Shown piece by piece: positions 1-9,884 of a DNA stretch of 64,000 nt (position 1 is its first letter; each line of letters begins with the position of its first letter). Under the pieces are notes generated by a model. It saw only the letters and a list, made by a program, of their open reading frames with translations. It searched no databases and was not told the DNA's origin. A program made the translations under genes and the position numbers. This DNA is from Exiguobacterium indicum HHS 31 (GTDB lineage Bacteria; Bacillota; Bacilli; Exiguobacteriales; Exiguobacteriaceae): assembly GCF_001939065.1 (NCBI RefSeq), contig NZ_MPSZ01000002.1, forward strand, positions 62,001-126,000, given 5' to 3'.

Positions 1-201
1 TCCGACGATTGCCCCGAAGTAAGGCGAGTGCTGTTGATACTCTTCTACCGTCTCAAGACCGAGGACGACACTTTCCAAATGACCATCCCGATCGGTCGTC
101 CGGATATTTTGGATGATGCCACCGTAGTTCCAGAGCGTCACTTCGATGCCTTCCTGACGTAACGTATGTCGGATCAATTCTTTCTCAAGTAGTTGTGTCA
201 T
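1..201 (-). CDS. galM: Aldose 1-epimerase (mutarotase), N-terminal part
   Basis: Only the first 67 codons are in the window; the gene continues past base 1. The visible protein begins MTQLLEKELIRHT and contains LWNYGGIIQNI followed by SVVLGLETVEEY, which matches the opening beta-strands of galactose mutarotases. Family knowledge: it interconverts alpha- and beta-anomers of galactose before galactokinase. The ATG overlaps the galT stop by the ATGA arrangement, so it is translationally coupled as the last visible gene of the galactoside operon. Active-site residues lie outside the window, so the assignment rests on N-terminal similarity and context. Confidence 0.8.
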   Translation of the reverse strand, partial: MTQLLEKELIRHTLRQEGIEVTLWNYGGIIQNIRTTDRDGHLESVVLGLETVEEYQQHSPYFGAIVG

Positions 202-1694
202 CGTTGTTCCTCCACCGGTTGGCGCGTCACGAGTTGAACGAATCGTCCGAACGCCGTCTGACCTTCTTCCGTCTGTTTAAAGACGCCACAGTCTTCGAGA
301 CCACGTACGAATTTCGCAGCGACTGCTTGCTCGACGTACATTGTGACATCTTGACCGTCATACGCTTGTTTTAGTTCTTGCGCCCAGTCAGCATGAGCGA
401 CAGCTACTTCGTCGACTTCACCTGTAATGAACTGTTCGACCTGTTGCAACTCTTGGAGCAGGCGTGCCGGTAAGACCGCCAGTCCCATCACTTCGATCAA
501 ACCGATATTTTCCCGCTTGATGTGGTGAATATCGGCATGCGTATGGAAAATACCGTCCGGATGTTCTGCTGACGTCCGGTTGTTCCGTAAGACGAGATCG
601 AGCTCGAATTGTCCATCACGTTGACGGGCAATCGGCGTCACTGTATTGTGTCGCGTCTCACTAGTATGTGAACGGATCTCTTGACTCTCATCCGTATACG
701 TCAACCACGTCTCATAAACGGTCGTCGCAGCATCGAGTAGTGCCGACGCATCTTCACTCTTCAGACGCAACACACTCAGTGGCCAGTGTAAGGTTTCGCC
801 AGTGACTGTCGGCTGATCCGGGAACGTAAAGGATGTTAATGCGTTTGCCCGGTCCATCGCAAACGTATAGCGTCCACCTTGATAATGATCATGCGTCAGA
901 ATCGATCCACCGACGATCGGCAGGTCCGCATTCGAACCAGCAAAGTAATGTGGGAACTGCTCGACGAAGGCGAGCAGACGTGCAAACGCATCCCGATTGA
1001 TGACCATGTCACGATGTTCCTGCGACAAGATGATGCTATGTTCGTTGTAATAGACGTATGGTGAATACTGCAATGCCCACGATTCTTCCGTCAGTGTCAA
1101 CGGAACAATCCGGTGGTTCGCACGGGCTGGATGATTCGCACGCCCCGCGTAGCCGACGTTTTCGACGCACAACAGACACGTTGGATAGTTCGATGTCGTT
1201 GGTACCTCCGTTCGAGCTGCCGCAATTTCACGTGGATCTTTTTCCGGCTTCGATAAGTTGATCGTGACATCAATCGTCCCGTAAGCCGTATCCGCTTGAT
1301 AGCGTTTATTCTTAGCAATTCGTTTTGTTTGGATGTAGTTACTCGCTTGGCTGAGTTGATAAAAGTAATCCGTCGCCGCTACTGGTGATTCAGCGTACAG
1401 ACGCCGGAATGTCGCTGTCACGTCAGACGGACGGGCGACGAAGACATCCATCACGTCTGCAGCAAACTGTTCTTTATCCTCAAGGCGCGCCGGTAGCTGT
1501 CCGCTTGTGATCAACACTTCAATCATGTCGTCCAAAATATCCGGAATTGGACGTGATGGTACGTCTGCCTGTTCTTCATAATCGGCTTGACCAATTTGTG
1601 CTAGAATTCGATTTCGGGCATAGATCGCATCTTCCGGTTCAATCAAGCGTTCCTGGATCGCTTGTGCTACTAACTGTTGGATGAGTTCATTCAT
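198..1694 (-). CDS. galT: UTP/UDP-glucose--hexose-1-phosphate uridylyltransferase (Firmicutes class)
   Basis: Cytoplasmic Leloir-pathway enzyme that exchanges UMP between UDP-glucose and galactose-1-phosphate. The 498-residue length is that of the longer Firmicutes GalT class, not the ~350-residue E. coli class. GGSILTHDHYQGG near residues 263-275 carries the H-x-H-x-Q active site whose second histidine is the uridylylated nucleophile. CLLC (about residue 173) and HPARANHRIVP are also family-typical. I chose the ATG at 1694 because AGAGGAG lies about ten bases upstream; the in-frame GTG at 1703 would sit directly on the ribosome site. It lies between galE and galM in the operon, with the stop overlapping the galM ATG. 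Confidence 0.95.
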   Translation of the reverse strand: MNELIQQLVAQAIQERLIEPEDAIYARNRILAQIGQADYEEQADVPSRPIPDILDDMIEVLITSGQLPARLEDKEQFAADVMDVFVARPSDVTATFRRLYAESPVAATDYFYQLSQASNYIQTKRIAKNKRYQADTAYGTIDVTINLSKPEKDPREIAAARTEVPTTSNYPTCLLCVENVGYAGRANHPARANHRIVPLTLTEESWALQYSPYVYYNEHSIILSQEHRDMVINRDAFARLLAFVEQFPHYFAGSNADLPIVGGSILTHDHYQGGRYTFAMDRANALTSFTFPDQPTVTGETLHWPLSVLRLKSEDASALLDAATTVYETWLTYTDESQEIRSHTSETRHNTVTPIARQRDGQFELDLVLRNNRTSAEHPDGIFHTHADIHHIKRENIGLIEVMGLAVLPARLLQELQQVEQFITGEVDEVAVAHADWAQELKQAYDGQDVTMYVEQAVAAKFVRGLEDCGVFKQTEEGQTAFGRFVQLVTRQPVEEQR

Positions 1695-1724
1695 CGCCGT
1701 CACTCTCCTCTTTCTGTCTCTCTA

Positions 1725-2723
1725 TTAACGAACGCTCGTCCGGTATCCTTCTGGGTTGTGCGCATGCCAATTCCAAGCATCACGAATGATTGTTTCGATG
1801 TCGGTGCGTTGTGGCGTCCAGCCGAGGACTTCTTTTGCTTTGGCGGATCCAGCGATTAAGATACTCGGATCCCCTGCACGACGTTCAATGATGCGTTCCG
1901 GAATCGGGTGTCCCGTCACGCGACGGGCTGCCTCGATGATTTCCCGCACGGAAAACCCTTGGCTTGAACCGAGGTTAAAGACTGCGCTGTCGTTGCCGTC
2001 CGCTAAATAATCAAGTGCTCGTACATGGGCATCGATCAAGTCTTCAACATGGATGTAATCACGAATGCATGTGCCATCCGGCGTTGGATAATCATCGCCA
2101 TAGATCGAAATTTCTGCCCGTTGTCGGTTGGCGACTTCAAGGACGAGCGGAATCAAATGTGTTTCTGGTGTATGGTCTTCCCCGATCTCACCTGTCGCCC
2201 GTGCACCGGCGACATTGAAGTAACGTAACGCAACGTAACGTAAGCCATACGCTTGTTCAGACCAGCGCATCATCTTCTCCATCATCAACTTCGTCTCGCC
2301 ATATGCATTCGTCGGACTCGTTTCCGCTGTTTCGAGAATCGGCATCTGTTCCTGTTCACCGTATGTCGCTGCCGTCGAAGAGAAGACAATTTGTTTGATG
2401 TCGTGAGCAATCATCGCTTCGAGCAACACTTGTGTCCCGTAAACGTTGTTATCAAAGTAGCGTAATGGTTCCGTCATCGACTCGCCGACAAGTGAAAAAG
2501 CAGCGAAATGAACGACTTGTTCAATCGTCTCTTCCGTAAAGACGCGATCGAGAAAAGCACGATCGCGTATATCTCCTTCATATAAACGTGCTTGCGGGTG
2601 AACCGCTTCACGATGACCGGATTGCAGATGGTCGATGACGACGACATCCTTTCCGGCATCAATCAATTGATAGACGGCATGGGAGCCGATATAACCAGCT
2701 CCACCTACGACTAACGTTGCCAT
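1725..2723 (-). CDS. galE: UDP-glucose 4-epimerase
   Basis: Short-chain dehydrogenase-type epimerase that recycles UDP-galactose to UDP-glucose in the Leloir pathway. The Rossmann NAD motif GGAGYIGSH is at residues 7-15. SSTAATYG (115-122) holds the catalytic Ser/Thr region, and the Y-x3-K pair is Y141/K145 in TNAYGETK. Length 332 is typical. The start codon directly abuts the galK stop (no gap), so galK and galE are co-translated. No sign of damage. Confidence 0.96.
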   Translation of the reverse strand: MATLVVGGAGYIGSHAVYQLIDAGKDVVVIDHLQSGHREAVHPQARLYEGDIRDRAFLDRVFTEETIEQVVHFAAFSLVGESMTEPLRYFDNNVYGTQVLLEAMIAHDIKQIVFSSTAATYGEQEQMPILETAETSPTNAYGETKLMMEKMMRWSEQAYGLRYVALRYFNVAGARATGEIGEDHTPETHLIPLVLEVANRQRAEISIYGDDYPTPDGTCIRDYIHVEDLIDAHVRALDYLADGNDSAVFNLGSSQGFSVREIIEAARRVTGHPIPERIIERRAGDPSILIAGSAKAKEVLGWTPQRTDIETIIRDAWNWHAHNPEGYRTSVR

Positions 2724-3896
2724 TTAGATGACCTCCCGTTCGATTTCACGTGCTCCGTCACCGACCGTCGCCGTATAGAACGTCGCCGGGTATCCGATCC
2801 GTGCTTCATAGTGTTCGCCGACAGATTGTTTGAACGCATCGACTACCTCGTCTTCAACGATCGCAATCGCACAGCCACCAAAACCAGCACCTGTCATCCG
2901 TGCGCCGAGTACGCCCGGTTGCTCCCAAGCGGCTTCGACGAGTGTATCGAGTTCAATCCCTGTCACTTCATAATCTTCCCGTAACGAGACGTGTGACGCA
3001 TTCATCAACTGACCGAACGTCGTCAGTTCTCCCGCTTCGAGTGCCGCTAGCGCCTGAAGCGTTCGTTCATTTTCTGAAATCGCATGGCGAGCGCGACGCA
3101 TCAAGATTTCTTCTTCCCACGCCACTTTTGCGAATTCTGACGTCGTCCATTGTCCGAGTGCTTCCCGTGGCGTGAATTGATTGAGATAAGCGAGTGCTGC
3201 TTCACACTCTGCACGGCGTTCATTGTATTTTGAATCCGCTAGTTCACGGCGTTTGTTCGTATTCATGATGATGATCGTATATCCTGTCAAATCGAGTGGG
3301 GCATACGTATAATCGAGCGTCTCACAATCGAGCAACAATCCCGCTCCTGCTTTTCCCATACCGATCGCAAATTGATCCATGATGCCACTGTTGACGCCAA
3401 TATAACGGTTTTCGACTTGTTGACCGAACCGGACGAGATCAAGACGTGGAATCTCTAATCCGTATAATCGATCGAGCAAGACACCAATGACGAGTTCAAG
3501 CGAAGCCGATGATGAAAGACCTGCCCCGTTCGGGATGTCACCTTGAATCAGGATGTCACATCCCGTATCGATTCGGTATCCTGCTTCCTGTAAGACTGTA
3601 ATCATACCCTTCGCATAGTTCGCCCAACCGTGCGTCGCGTCATACGCAAGTTCGTCGAGCGCGACTTCGATGATGCCGTCTTGCTCGAAATTCAGTGAGT
3701 AGAAGCGGAAGCGTTGATCGTCTCGTTTTCGTGCGATCGCATGCGTACCGAACGTCAACGCACATGGAAAGACGTGACCGCCATTGTAATCCGTATGTTC
3801 GCCGATTAAGTTGATCCGTCCTGGTGCAAAGAAGCGATGCGTCGACGGTAAGCCAAACCGCTGTTCAAATTGTTCTTCTAACGTCTGGTCTGTCAT
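2724..3896 (-). CDS. galK: Galactokinase
   Basis: GHMP-family kinase that phosphorylates alpha-D-galactose at C1 using ATP, the committing step of the Leloir pathway. The galactokinase signature APGRINLIGEHTDYNGG is at residues 24-40 and the GHMP ATP-binding loop GDIPNGAGLSSSAS is near 118-131. A late GARMTGAGFGGCAIA matches motif 3. At 390 residues the length is normal. The ATG overlaps the stop of the upstream alpha-galactosidase by the ATGA arrangement, coupling galactose release to its phosphorylation. Confidence 0.96.
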   Translation of the reverse strand: MTDQTLEEQFEQRFGLPSTHRFFAPGRINLIGEHTDYNGGHVFPCALTFGTHAIARKRDDQRFRFYSLNFEQDGIIEVALDELAYDATHGWANYAKGMITVLQEAGYRIDTGCDILIQGDIPNGAGLSSSASLELVIGVLLDRLYGLEIPRLDLVRFGQQVENRYIGVNSGIMDQFAIGMGKAGAGLLLDCETLDYTYAPLDLTGYTIIIMNTNKRRELADSKYNERRAECEAALAYLNQFTPREALGQWTTSEFAKVAWEEEILMRRARHAISENERTLQALAALEAGELTTFGQLMNASHVSLREDYEVTGIELDTLVEAAWEQPGVLGARMTGAGFGGCAIAIVEDEVVDAFKQSVGEHYEARIGYPATFYTATVGDGAREIEREVI

Positions 3897-6016
3897 ACGA
3901 TCGTCTCCTTTGATTCGAGTAGTGAGAGCGCACGGTGGACTGGCTGAATCCGCAAGCAGCGGGCTTCATAGTCCGTCGTGTATGAGAATGTCAAGCCTTG
4001 CTGCATCAAGTAAGCGCCGCTTAACGTCCGGTCCTCGACTTGATAACGCATTGCTGGGTCGAGTCCTTTTAGCTTGAAGTGATACTGATGTGTTCCGTAT
4101 TGTCGAAGTGGCGCGATCGCAAGTAGGACCGTTTCTTCTTCTGATGTATACTGCATGACGCTTGGCGTCTGTTGTGTAAAAGCAGATAAGCGATACTGGA
4201 TACCGCGTTGAATCGTCGGACGAATCGCTTGATATGTCTCGATCCAGCCTTTTGCTTCCGCAAGTTCATCCGTTGACCATTCGCTTAAGTTACCACCGAT
4301 GCCGAGTGTGCCTTGCATCGAGGAGACAAAGCGTGTTGCAAGCGGTACGTTGCGTCCATTTAACCAGTTCGGTCCGTCCGTCACCCAACAGCTCATCATT
4401 TTCGCATTGTAAGCATACGAGAAGTCGTACTGAATTTGTAAGCGATCGAGTGGATCGGTGTTATCACTCGTCCAGACTTGTTCCGTCCGTGAGAGGATTC
4501 CAAGGTCAATCCGTCCGCCACCACCTGCACAGGCTTCAAAGTCGACCGTCGGATGCAAGCGACGTAATTCATCAAAGATTCGGTACAACGCATCGACGTG
4601 ACGTTTCCATAATTCCTGTTGGCGATCCGTCTGGTCTTTTGGAACACCTGGTTCTGAAAAGGCGCGGTTCATGTCCCATTTGATGTAGTCGATCGCGTGA
4701 CGCGTCAGCAAGTCGTCCATCATCTCGAGAATGAATTGCTCGACTTCTGGTAATCCGAGGTTTAAGACGTATTGATTCCGTGACGTCGTCCGAACCGCAT
4801 CGCGCGCATGGTAAATCCAGTCTGGATGCGCCCGGTATAGATCAGAATCCGGATTGACCATCTCCGGTTCGACCCACAGACCGAATTGTAACCCTTGTTG
4901 TTTCACATACGAGATCAAAGGCTGAAGACCGTTCGGGAACTTTTCTCGATTGACATGCCAGTCACCGAGTCCCGCTTGATCGGTATGGCGTTCACCGAAC
5001 CACCCGTCATCGACGACGAACAGTTCACAGCCGATTCCTGCTGCCAGATCAACGAGTTCACGTTGACCAGATTCCGTGACATCGAAATACGTCGCTTCCC
5101 ATGAGTTATAAAGAACCGGACGATCGGTCGCACGTGGCATGATGACGTCACGCTGAAAGGCATGCGCATGGGCGCTCATATCCGCGAAACCGTCCGCATA
5201 GCCGATGTAGAACGTTGGTGTCGTCAACTGTTGTTGATGTGATAGTTTCCAACTGAAGTCAAACGGATTCATGCCACCTGATAGCTGAACGAAACCGAAC
5301 GCATCTTGTTCGACGTGAATCGCCCAGTTACCGGAATAAGCAAAATGTCCGTAGACGACTTCACCGCCATCTTCTGTCGCGTCCTGCTCGAGTGCGAACC
5401 AAGGGTTCGCTTGGTGACTTGTCACTCCACGTCGACTTTCAATCGTCTGGCGCCCTGGTGTCACTGGTGTGATCTGTTTCTTGAACTCACCTGTCCACAT
5501 GCCAGCGAAGTGATGCAGTTTTAAATTCGGTTGATGCCAGCGTCCCATCGCAAAGGACTGGGCTGCTGTTAAACGAACAGGTAATCGACCTGTGTTTTCA
5601 ACGACAATCGAACGACCGATGATGTCGTAATCAGCGAACACTTCGTACTGAACCCCGACACGCATCTCCTGCAAGGGATCAAACAGCCAGAGTGTCAATT
5701 TCGTTTCCGTCTGTTCGGAGCGCTCAAACTGGAACTGGTGAATCCGCTGTCCATCCTCTCGTTCCGATTTCAAAGTTGGCTCCGTATACAACATCTCGCC
5801 GAATGGTACGAAATCGTACGTCGCGACGCCGTCTGGTGATTCAAACGAACTGTGCGCGACGACTGGATTCGGTAACGCTTTATAATCATCCCGGTATGGT
5901 AACTTGGCACCGAAATAGGTGTGAATCAGCTTACCGTTCGCACCGACCGTCACGACGTGAGCGACCCGTTTCCCTTCGACGACGAAACGACGTCCTGCTA
6001 CTTCAAAGATTGCCAT
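3893..6016 (-). CDS. Alpha-galactosidase, GH36
   Basis: Intracellular retaining glycosidase that removes terminal alpha-1,6-galactose from melibiose or raffinose-type oligosaccharides. It has no signal peptide, so substrate must be imported. An N-terminal beta-supersandwich (about 1-280) precedes the TIM barrel. LFVVDDGWFGER (332-343) is a GH36 hallmark, the likely nucleophile is D448 in YIKWDMNR, and the likely acid/base is D518 in WTSDNTD; the 70-residue separation equals that of Geobacillus AgaA. CAGGGGRIDLGIL lies between them. Length 707 is close to the ~730 of that clade. AAGGAGG precedes the ATG. It follows the GH42 gene by 14 bases and overlaps galK. Confidence 0.93.
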   Translation of the reverse strand: MAIFEVAGRRFVVEGKRVAHVVTVGANGKLIHTYFGAKLPYRDDYKALPNPVVAHSSFESPDGVATYDFVPFGEMLYTEPTLKSEREDGQRIHQFQFERSEQTETKLTLWLFDPLQEMRVGVQYEVFADYDIIGRSIVVENTGRLPVRLTAAQSFAMGRWHQPNLKLHHFAGMWTGEFKKQITPVTPGRQTIESRRGVTSHQANPWFALEQDATEDGGEVVYGHFAYSGNWAIHVEQDAFGFVQLSGGMNPFDFSWKLSHQQQLTTPTFYIGYADGFADMSAHAHAFQRDVIMPRATDRPVLYNSWEATYFDVTESGQRELVDLAAGIGCELFVVDDGWFGERHTDQAGLGDWHVNREKFPNGLQPLISYVKQQGLQFGLWVEPEMVNPDSDLYRAHPDWIYHARDAVRTTSRNQYVLNLGLPEVEQFILEMMDDLLTRHAIDYIKWDMNRAFSEPGVPKDQTDRQQELWKRHVDALYRIFDELRRLHPTVDFEACAGGGGRIDLGILSRTEQVWTSDNTDPLDRLQIQYDFSYAYNAKMMSCWVTDGPNWLNGRNVPLATRFVSSMQGTLGIGGNLSEWSTDELAEAKGWIETYQAIRPTIQRGIQYRLSAFTQQTPSVMQYTSEEETVLLAIAPLRQYGTHQYHFKLKGLDPAMRYQVEDRTLSGAYLMQQGLTFSYTTDYEARCLRIQPVHRALSLLESKETIV

Positions 6017-6030
6017 GGTTCTCTTCCTCC

Positions 6031-8025
6031 TTACGTCGTCAGAATCAGTGTCTCGAGTGGTGCGAGCCGGACCGTTCCACGATATGTCTCTTCATCTGTC
6101 AATACTTTATATGTGCCGTCCAAGTTAACGTCCCGTGCTTCTTTCGTGTCATGGTTCATCAAGAAGAGGAAATCGCGTTTTTCGCCGTGACGACGCACGA
6201 TTTCGACTTGATCCGGCGCCTCGATCATCTCGATGCCGGCCTCCGTGAACGCTTGACGGTAAATCGTATCGATCATCGCGTCATCAATCGATGAGCCGAT
6301 GTAGGTAATCATTCCTTTATAGGCATTGCGCGTCACAGCCGCTACACCCTCGTAGAACGTATCTTTATAAACAGCGAGCGTCTCCGCTGTCGTTGGTGTG
6401 ATGAGATCACACCAGAGGCGGGCTGTTGAGGATTGTCCTGCCATCTCGCCGATGCCTGCCACCTGATGTTGCTGAACGGATTGGAGTGACTCGTATTCAT
6501 CGATCTCGATGCCCGCATACGGTGCGAACTTACCTGGTAACGTCGTCGGTACGACATGATTCCGTGCATCCTTCACGCCTGTCCGGTACGTGAAGATGAC
6601 GTGACCGCCTTGTTCCATGTACGCAATCAAGGCGTCATCGAACGTTGGATTCGTCAAGAAATAGAGCGGAACGATGATCAGTTTATAACGAGATAGATCA
6701 TCACCTGGGAAGACGATGTCGGTTGCGACTTGTTGACGAACCGCTCCACCATAGAAGCGGACGAACTCCGTCCGGAAATCAAACGCATCACTGTGTGGCT
6801 GGTGTGTCCACGCCCAGACGTTTTCTTGATCGAAATAGACACCGACTTTCGCGTCGTAACGGCTCGCGTTGATCTCATCGCCATACGTATTCAGTTCCGT
6901 CATGATCTGCTTGACTTCTTCGAATTTCCGTTTCGGTTTGCCATCATGATCGATGATACCGTGACAGAACTCCTCTGTTCCGAAATGAGCAGCCCGGAAG
7001 CGGAAGTAGACAATCGCTTCTGCTCCCCGCGCGACCGCTTGGTACGTCCAGAGGCGAATGTGTCCTGGTCGTGGCAAGTAACCGATTTTGCTCCAGCCCT
7101 GTGCGCCACTCAATTGCTCCATGACCCAGAACCCTTTTCCTTGCTTCGAAGAGCGGCAAAGATCGTGATCACTCGCCATCTTCTCGAACCGGTTCGGCTC
7201 AGGTAGTCCACCCCAGACTGGGTAGTTATCGAACGCCACGTAATCAAGGTCTTGCGCCATTTGTTGCTGATTGACCGCCATGTCACTGTAGACCAGGTTG
7301 TGCGTGATGAAGACGTTCTCTGGAATGTAGCGACGTAAGACATCGACTTGTAATTTGTTGTAGTACGTATAGCCGTCGGCACAGAAGCGATCGAAGTCGA
7401 CGAGCAGTGATGGGTTGTGTTCCTGATAGACTTTACGCGGTACCGGGATTTGCTCCCACGCCGTGTACGTCTGACTCCAGAAGACGGTTCCCCACGCTTC
7501 GTTCAAGGCATCGAGCGTTCCGTAACGATTTTCTAACCAACGCTGAAAAGCAGTGCGGTCGACATCACCGTAAGAACGATCCGATTTCTCATGCCCGTAT
7601 TCATTATCCGTTTGCCACCCGATGACACGAGGATGTTGACCGTAGCGTTTCGCCATCTCTTCCGTGATCTTGACGGATAGACGCTGGTACGTTTCGCTGT
7701 GGACCGTATAATGGCGACGGGCACCAAAGCTGATCGTCACACCGTTCTCATCGACCGGTAAGATTTCTGGATACTTCGTACATAACCAAGCCGGTGGTGT
7801 CGCAGTTGGTGTTCCGAGTACGATATCGAATCCTTCCGCACTCAAGCGTTCGATGACGTCATCCCAAAAGCTGAAGTCATAGACGCCTTCTTCCGGCTCC
7901 ATCATCGACCAAGCGAATTCCGCGAGACGAACGACGTTGACGCCAAGTTCCTTCATCAGTCGGAAGTCTTCCTCCCATAGTGCTCGTGGTGTTTGTTCTG
8001 GATAATAATCGACTCCTAAATACAT
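6031..8025 (-). CDS. Beta-galactosidase, GH42
   Basis: Retaining beta-galactosidase, probably acting on imported beta-galacto-oligosaccharides rather than lactose alone, as is common in GH42. The protein starts MYLGVDYYPEQ, typical of the family. The acid/base is E142 in WQTDNEYG and the nucleophile is E303 in FWVMEQLSGAQGW. After the TIM barrel come the trimerisation domain (about 390-590) and a small C-terminal beta domain. Its 664 residues match the family. There is no signal peptide. It is encoded between the permease genes and the GH36 gene, so import, beta- and alpha-cleavage are consecutive in one operon. Confidence 0.94.
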   Translation of the reverse strand: MYLGVDYYPEQTPRALWEEDFRLMKELGVNVVRLAEFAWSMMEPEEGVYDFSFWDDVIERLSAEGFDIVLGTPTATPPAWLCTKYPEILPVDENGVTISFGARRHYTVHSETYQRLSVKITEEMAKRYGQHPRVIGWQTDNEYGHEKSDRSYGDVDRTAFQRWLENRYGTLDALNEAWGTVFWSQTYTAWEQIPVPRKVYQEHNPSLLVDFDRFCADGYTYYNKLQVDVLRRYIPENVFITHNLVYSDMAVNQQQMAQDLDYVAFDNYPVWGGLPEPNRFEKMASDHDLCRSSKQGKGFWVMEQLSGAQGWSKIGYLPRPGHIRLWTYQAVARGAEAIVYFRFRAAHFGTEEFCHGIIDHDGKPKRKFEEVKQIMTELNTYGDEINASRYDAKVGVYFDQENVWAWTHQPHSDAFDFRTEFVRFYGGAVRQQVATDIVFPGDDLSRYKLIIVPLYFLTNPTFDDALIAYMEQGGHVIFTYRTGVKDARNHVVPTTLPGKFAPYAGIEIDEYESLQSVQQHQVAGIGEMAGQSSTARLWCDLITPTTAETLAVYKDTFYEGVAAVTRNAYKGMITYIGSSIDDAMIDTIYRQAFTEAGIEMIEAPDQVEIVRRHGEKRDFLFLMNHDTKEARDVNLDGTYKVLTDEETYRGTVRLAPLETLILTT

Positions 8026-8050
8026 TGTGCTCCCCCTTACGCAAAAACAA

Positions 8051-8836
8051 TTATTTTACTGCACCCGCCGTCATTCCTTTTTGGAAGAAACGTTGGAAGA
8101 AGATATAGAAGATCATCGTCGGTAAACTGATCAAAACAAGTGATGCGTAGATTTTTCCTGGATCCCCACCGAGCGCATCCTTGAAGAAACTTGGTGCCAT
8201 CGTCACTGTCTGATAGGCAGGATCCGTCATGAACGTAAGAACCATCAAGTATTCGTTCCATGAGTTAAGGAACGCATAGATTAAAGCTGTTGCGAGCGCT
8301 GGTTTTGCGAGTGGTAGCATGACTTTGAAGAACACTTCAAGAATCGTCGCCCCATCGATATACGCCGCTTCCATCAGTTCGTTTGGTAGTTCATCAAAGT
8401 ATCCTTTGATGAGCATTAGACCGAATGGTAAGAAGAACGCAACTTCCGCTCCGATCAGTCCCCAGTGGTTGTTCAGTCCGTCAAACGAACGGAGCGTGAA
8501 GAACAATGGAACGATCATCGAAGCGACGGGTAACATCAGACCCGCTAAGACCATGTTGAACAACAGGCGTTTTCCAGCAAACTCAAGTTTCGAGAAGGCA
8601 AACGCCGCGAATGCCAGAATCGTGATCGAGATGATGATCATGAAGAAGGCAACGAAGAAACTGTTGAAGACGAACGTTGGGAAGTTCGGGTTTTGTAGTG
8701 TCGCGATATAGTTGTCGAATCCATTGATTCGGAGACTCTCTTTGAACATGACGAAAATCGGGAATAACCAGACGATTGATGCCAGCACCAATACAAGGTT
8801 GATCATCCAGCGGCTTTTTTTAGATTCTACATCCAT
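8051..8836 (-). CDS. Sugar ABC transporter permease, MalG type
   Basis: One of the two membrane subunits of a CUT1-type oligosaccharide importer. Six hydrophobic segments are visible, and NELMEAAYIDGATILEVFF holds the EAA-G loop that docks on the ATPase. I place the start at 8836 (MDVESKKSR), with AGGAGG eight bases upstream, giving 261 residues; a longer frame reaching 8905 would run into the preceding permease gene. The stop of that permease lies just 13 bases upstream. No ATPase gene accompanies the set, so a shared MsmX/MsmK-type ATPase elsewhere is presumably used (inference). Confidence 0.93.
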   Translation of the reverse strand: MDVESKKSRWMINLVLVLASIVWLFPIFVMFKESLRINGFDNYIATLQNPNFPTFVFNSFFVAFFMIIISITILAFAAFAFSKLEFAGKRLLFNMVLAGLMLPVASMIVPLFFTLRSFDGLNNHWGLIGAEVAFFLPFGLMLIKGYFDELPNELMEAAYIDGATILEVFFKVMLPLAKPALATALIYAFLNSWNEYLMVLTFMTDPAYQTVTMAPSFFKDALGGDPGKIYASLVLISLPTMIFYIFFQRFFQKGMTAGAVK

Positions 8837-8849
8837 GGGTCGTTCCTCC

Positions 8850-9812
8850 TTAGTTATCCATTTTCTTTTGTACGCGCAATTGGAAGTACGTGATGAGCAG
8901 GGCAATCGTCAATAGGATGATGGCAACAGCACTCGAGTAACCGACTTCCTGTTGCAACATCGATTTCCGGAATAGATAAGTCGAAATGAACTCCGTCGAC
9001 GATCCCGGTCCGCCGGCTGTCGTGATCCAGACTAAGTCAAACGTCTTCAGACCACCGATGACACCGAGGATCGAAAGTGTGAACGTCGTTCCTTTCAAGT
9101 TCGGGAAGACGATGCTCCACAGTGTCCGGAAGAATCCAGCTCCATCGATTTTTGCTGCTTCGAAGATTTCCTTCTCAATCGTCAACATCGCCATGTAGTA
9201 CATGACCATTGAAGAACCCGTCCACTGGAAGATGTTGATTGCAATGACGGAATAAAGCGCGATGTCCGGATCACCGAGCCAGTTCTGTTCGAAGCTACCG
9301 AGACCAATCGCACGGAGGAACTCATTGATGTAACCAAACTGGAAATCATAGATTTGTGAGAATGCCGCACCGAGTACGACAGGGCTCAAGACGACCGGGA
9401 AGAAGAAGACCGACTTCATCGCCGTCCGCAATGGTCCCGGTGTATGCAGGAAGTACGCCAAGACAAGACCGATACCGGCTTGGATCGTGACTGTTAAAAT
9501 CGTGAAGATGAACGTATTCTTCAGCGAGAGATAGAAGTCTGGATCTTGGAACATCTCAGCATAGTTGTCGAGTCCGACGAACGCTTTGTCAAACGAGATT
9601 CCGTCCCACGAGAAGAACGAGTTATAGGCGTTATAGAAGATCCCATAATAGATGAAGCTGACAACGAACAAGACGATCGGGGCAACGAAAGCCCATCCGA
9701 CCATGTTCCGCTTCATGTTCTTTTTCTTCTTTGGCGCAGGCGTACGTGTCGCTACCGGCTGGAGCGGTTCTGCTTTTGGTTTAATCGGCAATTCCTGTCG
9801 CTCTGTCTGCAT
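8850..9812 (-). CDS. Sugar ABC transporter permease, MalF type
   Basis: Partner membrane subunit of the CUT1 importer. The N-terminus is a long hydrophilic, Pro/Lys-rich cytoplasmic tail (residues 1-35, ending PAPKKKKNMKRN) followed by six membrane segments. KEIFEAAKIDGAGFF provides the EAA loop. Length is 320. It is separated from the binding-protein gene by a 72-base gap containing a stem-loop, and overlaps nothing downstream once the MalG-type start is taken at 8836. Confidence 0.93.
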   Translation of the reverse strand: MQTERQELPIKPKAEPLQPVATRTPAPKKKKNMKRNMVGWAFVAPIVLFVVSFIYYGIFYNAYNSFFSWDGISFDKAFVGLDNYAEMFQDPDFYLSLKNTFIFTILTVTIQAGIGLVLAYFLHTPGPLRTAMKSVFFFPVVLSPVVLGAAFSQIYDFQFGYINEFLRAIGLGSFEQNWLGDPDIALYSVIAINIFQWTGSSMVMYYMAMLTIEKEIFEAAKIDGAGFFRTLWSIVFPNLKGTTFTLSILGVIGGLKTFDLVWITTAGGPGSSTEFISTYLFRKSMLQQEVGYSSAVAIILLTIALLITYFQLRVQKKMDN

Positions 9813-9847
9813 ATGGATTCCCCACTTTCCTCAAGTCCAAAAATCAG

Positions 9848-9873
9848 GAAGTGGCACGCAGGCGTACCACTTC
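9848..9873 (-). terminator. Intercistronic stem-loop between binding protein and permeases
   Basis: GAAGTGG-T-ACGC pairs with GCGT-G-CCACTTC around a two-base loop, with a short T-rich tract (CTGATTTTTGG) on the minus-strand side. Placed directly after the binding-protein gene, it probably stabilises or partly terminates the message so that the lipoprotein is made in excess of the permeases. That role is inference; the stem itself is seen. Confidence 0.7.
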
Positions 9874-9884
9874 ACTGTCGAGTC

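Noticed and set aside
879-1318. Open frames opposite or within galT
   Set aside because: They run antisense or in another frame to a well-supported gene and show no ribosome site or protein-like composition; the same holds for many other shadow frames across the window.
1695-1703. GTG start for galT three codons upstream of the chosen ATG
   Set aside because: The ribosome site would lie directly against it; the ATG has a normal ten-base spacing.
8837-8905. N-terminal extension of the MalG-type permease
   Set aside because: The added residues overlap the end of the preceding permease gene and contain no membrane or family feature; the ATG at 8836 has a clear ribosome site.
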